Shown here one piece after another: positions 1-6,946 of a stretch of DNA of 16,583 nucleotides. Position 1 is the first letter of the stretch. Every line of letters begins with the position of its first letter. The translations under genes were made by a program, and so were the position numbers. The notes beneath the pieces were generated by a model, which saw only the letters and a list, made by a program, of their open reading frames with translations, made no database searches and was not told the origin of the DNA. The stretch covers positions 1 to 16,583 of the forward strand of contig QFNN01000065.1 in the NCBI GenBank assembly GCA_003240855.1, in the 5' to 3' direction. This DNA comes from Sphingomonas sanxanigenens (GTDB lineage: Bacteria; Pseudomonadota; Alphaproteobacteria; Sphingomonadales; Sphingomonadaceae).

Positions 1-19
1 CGTCATGGACGCGCTGTGA
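1..19 (+). CDS. 3' end of an upstream gene (last five codons)
   Basis: Reading the second frame from base 2 gives V-M-D-A-L followed by TGA at 17-19. This stop overlaps the GTG at 16-18 that begins the next gene, a GTGA overlap of the kind seen between translationally coupled genes. Only five residues are visible, so the product cannot be named. The frame is inferred from the overlap and is otherwise unsupported. Confidence 0.3.
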
Positions 20-387
20 GCGGCGACGGCCCGATCGCCGACGTCGCGCGCGTCCGCGCGATCCTGATCGCCGCCGCCCGCACGGAGGAAACGATCAGCT
101 ATTCGGCGCTGCTCGGCCGGCTTGGCCTGCGTTTCACGCGCCCGCGCATGCGCGCGCTGTGCAAGACGCTTGGCGCCATTGACGATGCCGGGGCCGCGCG
201 CGGCGAGCCTGAACTTGCCGTGCTCGTCGTGCGCGAGGGCGACGGGTTGCCCGGTCAGGGCTGGTGGGCGGGCGGGCGCGCCGCCATGATGGGGCATGAC
301 GGCGACTGGACGGGGCCGGAGGCGCGCGCCTTCGTCCGCGAACTGCAGCATGAGGCCTGTCGCTGGTGGCGTGCGCATGAGGAGTGA
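16..387 (+). CDS. Conserved hypothetical protein, 123 aa
   Basis: I do not recognise a characterised family. The protein is soluble, with no signal peptide or membrane segment. Residues 26-48 (starting ISYSALLGRLG) look like a helix-turn-helix-type helical region. A middle segment, PELAVLVVR (about 65-73), leads to a glycine/tryptophan-rich turn, GLPGQGWW (77-84), and the C-terminus is tryptophan-rich. The ISYSALLGRLG stretch loosely recalls the winged-helix part of O6-alkylguanine transferase-like proteins, but the PCHR active-site motif is absent, so no function is assigned. The start is taken as GTG at 16 because it overlaps the upstream stop as GTGA; the frame is open to the window edge, so a start further upstream is possible. 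It heads a tight plus-strand run. Confidence 0.72.
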   Translation: MSGDGPIADVARVRAILIAAARTEETISYSALLGRLGLRFTRPRMRALCKTLGAIDDAGAARGEPELAVLVVREGDGLPGQGWWAGGRAAMMGHDGDWTGPEARAFVRELQHEACRWWRAHEE

Positions 388-419
388 AGCGGGCATGAGG
401 AATGATCAGGCATGAGTGA
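375..419 (+). repeat. Three spaced copies of GCATGAG at a gene junction
   Basis: GCATGAGGAGTGA (375-387), GCATGAGGAATGA (393-405) and GCATGAGTGA (410-419) are spaced 18 and 17 bases apart. The first carries the stop codon of the upstream gene and the last carries the ATG of the cupin gene. The middle copy holds ATG and ATGA decoys plus the AGGA that probably acts as ribosome binding site for the ATG at 412. It looks like a small local duplication that has built the junction. Confidence 0.5.
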
Positions 420-858
420 CGGGGCCGGGAACGGCGATCCTCAGGCGATCATCGCGAAGCTTGGCCTTGCGCCGCATCCTGAAGGCGGCTGGTATCGCGA
501 AACCTGGCGCGCGCCGGCTGCGGCGGGCGAGCGCGCGATCGCGACGGCGATTCATTTCCTCCTCGAAGCCGGGCAGAAGTCGCATTGGCACAAGGTCGAT
601 GCGGCTGAAATATGGCTGTGGCATGCGGGCCATCCGCTCAGGCTGTCGATGGCGGCGGACGATGCCGGGCCGGCGCGCGCCATCCGGCTCGGCCCCGACG
701 TGCTGGCGGGCGATGTCCCGCAGCAACTGATCGCGCCCGGCGAATGGCAGGCGGCGGAAGCGGATGCCGGCTGGGCGCTCGTCTCGTGCATCGTCGCGCC
801 GGGTTTCCAATTTTCGGGTTTCACGCTGGCGTCTGCCGACTGGTCGCCGGGACAATGA
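412..858 (+). CDS. Cupin family protein (DUF985 / Cupin_5)
   Basis: This is a 148-residue single-domain cupin of the DUF985 family, the group that includes yeast YML079w. The match spans nearly the whole protein. Visible blocks are LGLAPHPEGGWYRETWR (17-33), the strand-turn KSHWHKVDAAEIWLWHAG (56-73) with likely pocket residues His60, Glu66 and His71, GPDVLAGDVPQQLIAPGEWQAAE (94-116), and VAPGFQFSGFTLA (128-140). The biochemical role of the family is not established; a small-molecule or sugar-type ligand has been suggested from structures. There is no signal peptide, so it should be cytoplasmic. It lies 24 bases after the previous gene and 15 bases before the dehydrogenase, as expected in an operon. 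AGGA about ten bases upstream supports the ATG. Confidence 0.9.
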   Translation: MSDGAGNGDPQAIIAKLGLAPHPEGGWYRETWRAPAAAGERAIATAIHFLLEAGQKSHWHKVDAAEIWLWHAGHPLRLSMAADDAGPARAIRLGPDVLAGDVPQQLIAPGEWQAAEADAGWALVSCIVAPGFQFSGFTLASADWSPGQ

Positions 859-873
859 AAGAGGGAGAAGGAT

Positions 874-1722
874 ATGGCTTTTGAAGGGCGGACCATCTGG
901 ATCACCGGCGCTTCGTCGGGGATCGGCGAGGCGTTGGCGCGTGCGCTGGCGGCGCAGGGCGCGAAGCTGATCCTGTCAGGGCGGCGGCGCGATGCGCTCG
1001 ACGCGCTGGCGGCGGAACTTGGCGTCGAGACGCTGGTCCTTCCCTTCGAGGCGACCGACTGGGCGGCGCTTGCGCCCGCGGTCGATGCCGCGTGGGGCTG
1101 GCGCGACGGCGTCGACATGCTGGTCAACAATGCCGGGATCAGCCAGCGCAGCCTTGCGGTCGACACCAGCCCGGAAGTCTATCGCGCGATCATCGATACC
1201 GATCTGCTCGCGCCGATCTGGCTCACCCAGTTGGTTCTGCCGCGCATGGTCGAGCGCAGGCAGGGGCATATCGTCGGGATCAGCTCGGTAGCGGGGCGTG
1301 CGGGCGTTGTCCTGCGCACTGCTTATTGCGCGGCCAAGCACGGGCTGATCGGCTATTGCGACGCGCTGCGCGCGGAGGTCGAGCAGGCATATGGCATCCG
1401 TGTGACGACCGTGCTTCCTGGATCGGTCAGGACGCAGGTGGCGGCGAACGCGCTGCAGGCCGACGGGTCGCGGCGCGGGGCGTCCGACGCCAATATCGAC
1501 AGCGGTATGGAAGCCGGTGAATGCGTCCGCCGCATGCTCGCGGGGATCGCGGCGGGCGAACGCGAGATCCTTATTGCCGAGGGTGGCGAGGCGATGGTCG
1601 CCGGGATGCGCTTCACCGCACCCGACAAGCTGTTCGACATGCTGGCGGGAGCGGGCGCGAAGCTGGCCGAAGAGCGCGAAGGCGCCGGCGCGGGCTGGCG
1701 GCCGGAGCCGGCGAAGGTATAG
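874..1722 (+). CDS. Short-chain dehydrogenase/reductase (SDR), DHRS7-like
   Basis: A 282-residue classical SDR that would oxidise or reduce an alcohol/carbonyl using NAD(P)(H). The cofactor motif TGASSGIG is at 11-18, with SGRRR (35-39) after the second strand, where arginines suggest a preference for NADP(H). NNAG is at 85-88, the catalytic serine is in GISS (135-138), and the catalytic pair is Tyr151 and Lys155 in YCAAK. LPGSVRT (181-187) follows the sixth strand. The run NNAGISQRSL and the overall length resemble DHRS7/DHRS7B-like SDRs, but substrate cannot be told from sequence. No membrane segment is seen. A strong ribosome binding site, GAGGGAGAAGG, precedes the ATG. It sits 15 bases after the cupin gene and is probably cotranscribed with it. 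Confidence 0.93.
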   Translation: MAFEGRTIWITGASSGIGEALARALAAQGAKLILSGRRRDALDALAAELGVETLVLPFEATDWAALAPAVDAAWGWRDGVDMLVNNAGISQRSLAVDTSPEVYRAIIDTDLLAPIWLTQLVLPRMVERRQGHIVGISSVAGRAGVVLRTAYCAAKHGLIGYCDALRAEVEQAYGIRVTTVLPGSVRTQVAANALQADGSRRGASDANIDSGMEAGECVRRMLAGIAAGEREILIAEGGEAMVAGMRFTAPDKLFDMLAGAGAKLAEEREGAGAGWRPEPAKV

Positions 1723-1755
1723 GCGGTTGCAGCCATGCAAGCGAAAGGAAGAGCA

Positions 1756-2055
1756 TTGAGCGACGACGATTATGTCTATGACGAAGCGAGTGGCGAATGG
1801 ATCAGCGCGGCCGACGCGCGCGAGCGTTCGGGTCAGCCGACGGTCGAGGTGCGCGACGCCGTCGGCAATCTGCTCGTCGATGGCGACAGCGTGACGCTGG
1901 TCAAGGATCTGAAGGTCAAGGGCACCAGCCAGACGCTCAAACGCGGCACGGTCATCAAGTCGATCCGCCTGACCGGCGACGAACAGGAAATCGATTGCCG
2001 CCACGAGACGATCAAGGGTCTCGTGCTGCGCGCCGAGTTCGTGAAGAAGCGCTGA
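1756..2055 (+). CDS. PhnA/YjdM-like domain protein without zinc ribbon
   Basis: The C-terminal two thirds match the PhnA domain (PF03831 type): VEVRDAVGNLLVDGDSVTLV, KDLKVKG, TLKRGTVIKSIRLTGD, then GLVLRAEFVKKR at the end. Members are often labelled alkylphosphonate utilisation protein, but that name comes from gene position in E. coli and no catalytic role is shown; do not read phosphonate metabolism from it. The N-terminal CxxC zinc ribbon of full-length members is replaced by a short acidic leader (SDDDYVYDEASGEW). I chose TTG at 1756 because AAAGGAAGAG at 1744-1753 fits it as a ribosome binding site; ATG at 1735 in the same frame has a poorer site and would add seven residues. It ends seven bases before ung. 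Confidence 0.85.
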   Translation: MSDDDYVYDEASGEWISAADARERSGQPTVEVRDAVGNLLVDGDSVTLVKDLKVKGTSQTLKRGTVIKSIRLTGDEQEIDCRHETIKGLVLRAEFVKKR

Positions 2056-2062
2056 GCGGGCG

Positions 2063-2752
2063 ATGAGCGGCGCGGTCAAACTGGACGAAAGTTGGCTCGC
2101 GCCGCTCGGCGGCGAGTTCGAGAGCGACTATATGCGCCAGCTCCGCGCCTTTCTTGTCGGCGAGAAGCAACGCGGCAAGCGCATCTTCCCGCTGGGTAGC
2201 GAATGGTTTCGCGCGCTCGACCTGACTCCGCTCGACAAGGTGCGTGTCGTCATATTGGGGCAGGATCCCTATCATGGTCCGGGGCAGGCGCATGGCCTGT
2301 GTTTCAGCGTCAAGCCGGGGGTGCGCACGCCGCCGAGCCTCGTCAATATCTACAAGGAATTGCAGAGCGACCTCGGCATCGCACCCGCGCGCCACGGCTT
2401 CCTTGAGCATTGGGCGAAACAGGGCGTGCTCCTGCTCAACAGTGTATTGACCGTCGAGATGGGGCAGGCGGCCTCGCATCAGGGCAAGGGGTGGGAACGC
2501 TTCACCGACGCGGTGATCGCGGCCGTCAACGCCCGCCCCGACCCCGTCGTGTTCATGCTGTGGGGCAACTATGCCCAGAAGAAGGCGGCCTTCGTCGACC
2601 AGAACCGGCATCTGGTGCTCAAGGCCGCGCACCCTTCGCCGTTATCCGCGCATAACGGCTTTCTGGGGTGCCGCCATTTCTCCAAGGCCAACGCCTTCCT
2701 TGAGGCGCATGGCCAGAAGCCGATCGACTGGGCGCTTCCCGAAACGGTCTAG
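2063..2752 (+). CDS. ung: Uracil-DNA glycosylase (family 1)
   Basis: This enzyme excises uracil from DNA, from cytosine deamination or dUMP misincorporation, leaving an abasic site for base excision repair. At 229 residues it has the normal length for Ung. The water-activating loop GQDPYHG is at 66-72, with Asp68 as the catalytic base. Family motifs LLLNSVLTVE (123-132), VVFMLWGNYAQKK (162-174) and the DNA-intercalation loop HPSPLSAHNGF (190-200), with the key His190, are all intact. ATG at 2063 lies seven bases after the stop of the PhnA-like gene, so translation may be coupled. It is the last gene of the plus-strand run and meets a minus-strand lipoprotein gene tail to tail. Confidence 0.98.
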   Translation: MSGAVKLDESWLAPLGGEFESDYMRQLRAFLVGEKQRGKRIFPLGSEWFRALDLTPLDKVRVVILGQDPYHGPGQAHGLCFSVKPGVRTPPSLVNIYKELQSDLGIAPARHGFLEHWAKQGVLLLNSVLTVEMGQAASHQGKGWERFTDAVIAAVNARPDPVVFMLWGNYAQKKAAFVDQNRHLVLKAAHPSPLSAHNGFLGCRHFSKANAFLEAHGQKPIDWALPETV

Positions 2753-2771
2753 CGCCGCGTCGCGCTTATTT
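2751..2771. terminator. Possible compact bidirectional terminator
   Basis: AGCGC (2751-2755) and GCGCT (2762-2766) can pair around a six-base loop, followed by TATTT on the plus strand. The hairpin overlaps the stop codons of both convergent genes (TAG at 2750-2752 and, on the minus strand, TAA at 2766-2768). The stem is only five base pairs, so this is a weak call. Confidence 0.3.
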
Positions 2772-3281
2772 CCGGTCGTCGACGTTCAGCGTGCCGCTGG
2801 TGTGGCCAGCCGCGCCGGGCTTGAGATCGAGCGAAAAGGCGTCGCCATCGCTCGTGGCGCCCGAAAGGCCGGCGGCGGAGACGGAGAATTTGAAGGCCTT
2901 CTTCGTCATCTCCCTGCCGAACCAGTCCTTGACCGTAGCGGCGTCGGTGGGGGCGTCGAAGGCGATGCGGACCTGACCGCCGCTATGGGCGCGGTCGTTG
3001 GCGGTGACGTTCATGCCGGTGACTTTCGATCCGGGGTAAAGCTTCACCCCGCCGATATCGACATCGTTGGCGTCGAGCTGGATTTTGGGCAGCGCGATCG
3101 AAGCCTTGATTCCGGGAGCGTCAATCGTGACGCCGCCCGTTGCGCCGTCGACGCCCGCCTTCACCTTGCCGCCGCTTTCGGTGGTGGCGTCGAGCGAGAA
3201 GTTGGTGCCTTCGCCGTGGCTGTTGCAGGCGGCGAGGAGCGACAGGGTTGCCAGCGAGGTTATCAGGCGAATCACGCTCAT
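2766..3281 (-). CDS. Predicted lipoprotein of unknown function
   Basis: A 171-residue exported protein with a classic lipobox, LLAAC, with Cys19 as the lipidation site after a short basic/hydrophobic leader. The mature part is rich in Gly, Ala and Asp. One segment alternates like beta strands (ASIALPKIQLDANDVDIGGVKLYPGSKVTGMNV, about 60-92). The C-terminal portion, VKDWFGREMTKKAFKFSV (about 117-134), resembles a small alpha/beta module seen in lipoproteins of related bacteria. No enzyme motif is visible. The ATG at 3281 has AAGGGA almost touching it; GTG at 3275 (third codon) would have better spacing, so the true start may be two codons later. Convergent with ung. Confidence 0.85.
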   Translation of the reverse strand: MSVIRLITSLATLSLLAACNSHGEGTNFSLDATTESGGKVKAGVDGATGGVTIDAPGIKASIALPKIQLDANDVDIGGVKLYPGSKVTGMNVTANDRAHSGGQVRIAFDAPTDAATVKDWFGREMTKKAFKFSVSAAGLSGATSDGDAFSLDLKPGAAGHTSGTLNVDDRK

Positions 3282-3335
3282 TCCCTTGAGTGTGTTGCTT
3301 ATATAATACAGTTACGCCGATCCGTGGCGCGGGTC
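3282..3335 (-). promoter_or_regulatory. Probable promoter of the lipoprotein gene
   Basis: On the minus strand a run TGTATTATATAAGC (about 3298-3311) stands out as AT-rich in a GC-rich setting, 18-30 bases before the start codon. It could serve as a -10 region. TTGACC lies further upstream, but 23 bases from TATTAT, too far for a normal -35 pairing. The element is therefore read from composition and position only. Confidence 0.35.
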
Positions 3336-3409
3336 AAGCGGGCGATGGGATTAGCGAGGGAAGGAAAGTTCGAGAATGTCGAACAGCGCGTCGCCGTGCA
3401 ATCCCGCCC

Positions 3410-5116
3410 CTAATCAATCCGCACGCAATCCTGCCCGGAGAACAGCATCCGGTAGGGCCGCCCGGCGATCAGCGTGTCGAACAGGAAACGTTCCTGGCCT
3501 TCCTTGTCCTCGGCGGTGCGCCAGAAGCCGCGCTTGTCCTCTACCAGCGCGCCGAGGCCGGGGATGGCGAGGCCGCCGTCGCGGATGACGACGTCGAAAT
3601 CGCCCACCCAGCGATTGGGCGCGCGGTAGCCGCCGGCCAGAAGCCTGAGCCGTGCGGGGGCGGCGGGCTGGGGCGCGGGGGCGGCGTCGCGCGCGTAAAG
3701 GCGATCGCCATGCCAGAGGCGGTCGAGCGGCGCCTCCTCGGCCTTGCCGCTCGCTGCGAACTCGAAGGGGAAGGACGTGTAGCCGGGCAGATCGGTCATC
3801 AACATGCCGCCGATCGCTTCCAGCCGGCCGGTGCGGCCCTCGACGACCAGATCGGCGCCCGTGCCGCCCACCGACTTGCGGATTTCGAGCGACTTGCCGT
3901 CGGCGGCGACCCAGCGGCCGGCGAAACGCTCGGGCTTCGCGACGCGGCGCGGGGCGAAGGGATCGGGCGCGGCGGGCAGCGGCTTGCCCTCACGCACGGC
4001 GCGGAGCGCGCGGAGGGCGAAGGCGGTAACGCCGGTCGGCCGATGCTCGGCAAGGATGCCGTTGACGCTGGCGAAGGCGCCGACGCCGGCAGGCGCATCG
4101 ACATCGAAGGACGAGGAGAAAAGCAGCATGCCGCCGGTGTGGTGGAGCGTTGGCCGATCGTCGATCGCAAGGCGCATGAAGCCCGAGGAATAGCGGCCGC
4201 CAATCTCTTTGGCCTCGACTGAGTCCGCGAGCATCGCCTTGGCGGTCGCATCGGGGAAAAGCGGGCCGCCTGCGCCGCGACCGAGCGCGATGACGTAGCA
4301 CAGATAGGCGGCCATGTCGTCCGCAGTGGCGACCACGGCGCCCGCCGCCAGTGATTCCTCGGTCCACGATCCCTCGACCAGCGGCGCGCCGAACATGGGG
4401 GTGAGATCGGTGCGCGCGATATAGCCAGTCGCCATGCGCGGCCGGTGCGCGTAGCGGATATGCGCGTCGGCATGCTTCATGCCGATGGGGCGCAGCACCG
4501 TCTCTCGGATCACCTCGGGATGCGGGCGACCGGCGACGGCGTCGATGATCAGGCCGGCAAGCTCGTAGCCGGTATTGGAATAATAGAAGCGCGCGCCGGG
4601 CTTCGGCCCCACCCACAGCCGGCCGTCGGGCGTGTGCGGCGGCACGGCGGCGAAATTGGGCAGGCCCGAGACATGATCGAGAAGCTGGAGCGTGCTGATC
4701 GGCTCGGGCGGGACGAGGCCTTGCGGCAAATAGCGCGCGATAGGAGCGCTCAGATCGATCCGCCCCTCCGCCGCGAGCCGCCAGAGCGCGAGCGCGGTGA
4801 GCGACTTGGAGATCGAGCCGATCTCGAACAGATGGTCAGGGCCGACGGGAAGACGCGCGGTGAGATCGGCCCAGCCGATGCAGAGCGTGGCGGAGAATCC
4901 CTCGTCGTCGGTCAGCGCCACGATCATGCCGGGCAGGCCGCTGGCGGCGAGCTCTGCGCGGGCGGCGGCGAGGATCGCATCGATCGCGGGGCCGTAGTCG
5001 CGCTTGCCGGAGGCCTGGAGGAAGAGGCGGGCGGGCGAGGCCTCGATCACGGCGAAGGCCGGCGTCGCGGCAAGCGCCGCCGCGCCGGCGAGCAGCGCGC
5101 GTCTGGTGGTCATCAT
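3410..5116 (-). CDS. Exported serine hydrolase of the beta-lactamase / class C fold
   Basis: A 568-residue secreted hydrolase of the beta-lactamase (PF00144) superfamily, which includes esterases, D-aminopeptidases and penicillin-binding-protein-like enzymes. An export signal occupies about residues 1-22 (MMTTRRALLAG, hydrophobic core, cut near ATPAFA); the twin arginine is suggestive of Tat export but the motif is incomplete. Catalytic elements are SISK (101-104, nucleophile Ser101 and Lys104), YSN (179-181, Tyr179) and HTGG (326-329, in the KTG position). Residues after about 370 form a separate C-terminal region. This is a broad family, and antibiotic resistance should not be inferred. ATG at 5116 is chosen because AAGGGG precedes it and the signal peptide starts there; a longer in-frame start at 5197 lacks these. 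It lies 125 bases downstream of the P450 gene on the same strand. Confidence 0.92.
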   Translation of the reverse strand: MMTTRRALLAGAAALAATPAFAVIEASPARLFLQASGKRDYGPAIDAILAAARAELAASGLPGMIVALTDDEGFSATLCIGWADLTARLPVGPDHLFEIGSISKSLTALALWRLAAEGRIDLSAPIARYLPQGLVPPEPISTLQLLDHVSGLPNFAAVPPHTPDGRLWVGPKPGARFYYSNTGYELAGLIIDAVAGRPHPEVIRETVLRPIGMKHADAHIRYAHRPRMATGYIARTDLTPMFGAPLVEGSWTEESLAAGAVVATADDMAAYLCYVIALGRGAGGPLFPDATAKAMLADSVEAKEIGGRYSSGFMRLAIDDRPTLHHTGGMLLFSSSFDVDAPAGVGAFASVNGILAEHRPTGVTAFALRALRAVREGKPLPAAPDPFAPRRVAKPERFAGRWVAADGKSLEIRKSVGGTGADLVVEGRTGRLEAIGGMLMTDLPGYTSFPFEFAASGKAEEAPLDRLWHGDRLYARDAAPAPQPAAPARLRLLAGGYRAPNRWVGDFDVVIRDGGLAIPGLGALVEDKRGFWRTAEDKEGQERFLFDTLIAGRPYRMLFSGQDCVRID

Positions 5117-5152
5117 AGCACAGTCCCCTTGCCCCTGTTTCGATTGGATCCT

Positions 5153-5171
5153 GATCCGGCAAAGCCGGATC
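5153..5171. repeat. Perfect 8-bp stem-loop between P450 and hydrolase genes
   Basis: GATCCGGC (5153-5160) and GCCGGATC (5164-5171) are exact inverted copies around a three-base loop. The hairpin lies in the 125-base gap after the P450 stop and before the hydrolase start. No T-tract follows on the minus strand, so it is not a canonical intrinsic terminator. It could be an mRNA-processing or stabilising hairpin, a rho-assisted terminator or an operator. Confidence 0.55.
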
Positions 5172-5241
5172 GGCGCCGCTCCATCCCCATCGCGCAAACT
5201 CTAACGGGGCCTGGGGGCGTGTCCAGTGGGGGCAGGGGCCC

Positions 5242-6606
5242 TCAGAGCGGATCGTAGCGGACGACGAGAGTATCGCGCGGGCGGGGGATGGGCCAGGTGT
5301 GCCAGCGGCGGCTGTCGCGGACCAGCGTGAGTTGGCCGTTCACCAGCAGATGATAGAAGAAGATTTTCGCCTGCATATAGGCGAAGTGCAGCCCCAGGCA
5401 CATATGCGCGCCGCCGCCGAAGGGAACCCAGGCATATTTGTGGCGCTCGCGCACCTTTTCAGGCGTGAAGCGCATCGGGTCGAAGCGATTGGGGCTGGGC
5501 CAGTATTCGGGCATGCGGTGAGTGAAGCCGGGCTGCAGCCCGATAAAGGTGCCCGCCGGGAAATCATAGCCGCCAAAGCTGAAGGGCTTGAGCGCGCGGC
5601 GCGGGATCGAGGGCACGGGCGGCATCAGGCGCAGCGATTCCTTCATCGCATATTCGGTGAGGACGAGATCGCCGATGCGTTCATAGGGGAGCGGGCCGCT
5701 GCCGAGCCCGAGGCCGAGCATTTCCTCGCGCAGCTTATCCTGCCAGTCGCGGTGGCGGGCGAGCATCATCGCCATATAGGCGATGGTCGAGGTGGTGGTG
5801 TCGTGCGCCGCCATCATCAGGAAATTGATGTGATCGATGATCTGGCCGTCGTCGAGCGGCTGACCCTCCTCATCGGTCGCGCGGCAGATCTGGCTGAAAA
5901 TATCCTGTCCGTCGTTTGCGCGCCGTTCCGGAATGGCGTCGCGGAAATGGCGCGAGAGGTAGCTGCGCCCGGCGACGCCGCGCCCCATAGCGGTGCCGGG
6001 AAGCGGCACGCGCACGACGGCGACGGCGGCGGCGACCATATCGATGAAGGCCTTGTTGATGCGGTCGCACTCGGGGCCGAAGGGAATGCCGAGGAAGCAG
6101 GTGGCGGCAAGATCGAGCGTCAGCGTCTTGACCGCGGGATAGAGCTGCACCGGCCCGCCGCGCCATTCCCCGGCGCGCGTGGCGATGACGCGGTTGAGCC
6201 CCTCGCAATAGCTGCGCATCGCTTCCGGCTTGAAGGCTGCGGAGAGGATGCGGCGATCGGCGCGGTGATGGTCGAAATCCATCAGCATGAGCCCGCGCGG
6301 GAAAACGAGGTTGAGGACGGTGCCCCAGCCCTGTTCGGACGAGAAGATGCGTTCGCGGTCGAACAGCACGAACTCGTTGGCTTCCGCGCCGAGCAGGGTG
6401 ACCAGGCGGCCGCCGAAATTCTTCGAGCGATAGACGTTGCCGTAGCGATCGTGCATCCGCTGGACGAAAGCGGGCGGATCGCTGAGCATCCGGACGGTGG
6501 TGCCGACGATCGGCCAGCCATCCTCGCCCGGCACGTCGGCCAGGATATTGGGGTCGTTCTCCGGCAGCCAGTGCGGGTTCGACCGGATCGTGGCCGCGAG
6601 CGTCAC
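5242..6606 (-). CDS. Cytochrome P450
   Basis: A 454-residue soluble bacterial P450, a heme monooxygenase that needs a separate redox partner; none is encoded in this window. The oxygen-binding I-helix motif is AAHDTT (266-271), the K-helix ExxR is E323-S-L-R326, and the heme loop FGGGAHMCLG (396-405) supplies the thiolate ligand Cys403. The HHRADRR block (113-119), a C-helix-like element, is also present. There is no membrane anchor. The N-terminal layout (PGEDGWPIVGTT) recalls CYP120/CYP26/CYP51-like bacterial P450s more than terpene or alkane types, but substrate is unknown. The start codon is GTG at 6606; it overlaps the TGA of the PilZ gene as GTGA, which implies translational coupling to that regulator-like protein. 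Confidence 0.97.
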   Translation of the reverse strand: MTLAATIRSNPHWLPENDPNILADVPGEDGWPIVGTTVRMLSDPPAFVQRMHDRYGNVYRSKNFGGRLVTLLGAEANEFVLFDRERIFSSEQGWGTVLNLVFPRGLMLMDFDHHRADRRILSAAFKPEAMRSYCEGLNRVIATRAGEWRGGPVQLYPAVKTLTLDLAATCFLGIPFGPECDRINKAFIDMVAAAVAVVRVPLPGTAMGRGVAGRSYLSRHFRDAIPERRANDGQDIFSQICRATDEEGQPLDDGQIIDHINFLMMAAHDTTTSTIAYMAMMLARHRDWQDKLREEMLGLGLGSGPLPYERIGDLVLTEYAMKESLRLMPPVPSIPRRALKPFSFGGYDFPAGTFIGLQPGFTHRMPEYWPSPNRFDPMRFTPEKVRERHKYAWVPFGGGAHMCLGLHFAYMQAKIFFYHLLVNGQLTLVRDSRRWHTWPIPRPRDTLVVRYDPL

Positions 6607-6932
6607 CGCGCGCCGATCCCGACGATCCGGCGCAACTGGCCGTCATTCACCGGATTGAAGAAGCTGCCGCCGACATGGCCGGATTTTGACCAGATGATGC
6701 GCGCAAGCACGGCGCCAAGACCGGGGATGCGCAGGCGGACAAGGCTGCCGGGGGCGACATTGTCGTTCGTCTCGGCCATGAAGCCTTCACCCGAAATGTC
6801 GCGCAGGACGACATCGATCCCATGATAGCCGAGCGCCCGCATCGTGGCGGAAGCGCAGACGGCAAGCCGTTCGGCCTGACGCCGATCGCCTTGCGGTTCA
6901 CGCTGCACGGCAAGCCTGGCGGCAATGCGCAC
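6603..6932 (-). CDS. PilZ domain protein
   Basis: A 109-residue protein that is essentially a single PilZ domain, a module that binds the second messenger cyclic di-GMP. Both expected binding motifs are visible: RxxxR at R18-Q-A-E-R22, and DxSxxG at D45-I-S-G-E-G50. The remaining beta-barrel strands include LVRLRIPGLG (64-73), ARIIW (77-81) and GGSFFNP (88-94). Ligand binding is inferred from motif conservation. It has no transmembrane or output domain, so any effect would come through a partner protein. The start is GTG at 6932, with a purine-rich GAGGGAGGGA upstream; no nearby ATG exists in frame. It is the first gene of the minus-strand unit and overlaps the P450 gene by GTGA. Confidence 0.88.
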   Translation of the reverse strand: MRIAARLAVQREPQGDRRQAERLAVCASATMRALGYHGIDVVLRDISGEGFMAETNDNVAPGSLVRLRIPGLGAVLARIIWSKSGHVGGSFFNPVNDGQLRRIVGIGAR

Positions 6933-6946
6933 GGTTCACAGTCCCT

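Noticed and set aside
1756..2055. Phosphonate utilisation locus
   Set aside because: No other phn gene is present, and the PhnA-like name does not imply phosphonate chemistry.
976..2079. 367-codon minus-strand frame across the SDR and PhnA-like genes
   Set aside because: It covers two genes with clear family motifs on the other strand and has no pattern of its own.
3410..5116. Antibiotic-resistance beta-lactamase
   Set aside because: The SxxK, YxN and HTG motifs only place it in the broad superfamily; length and C-terminal region fit esterase or peptidase-like members better than a dedicated resistance enzyme.
5299..6825. 508-codon plus-strand frame opposite the P450 and PilZ genes
   Set aside because: The minus-strand proteins have intact catalytic motifs; the plus-strand reading shows biased composition and no domain, and runs through two genes and their overlap.
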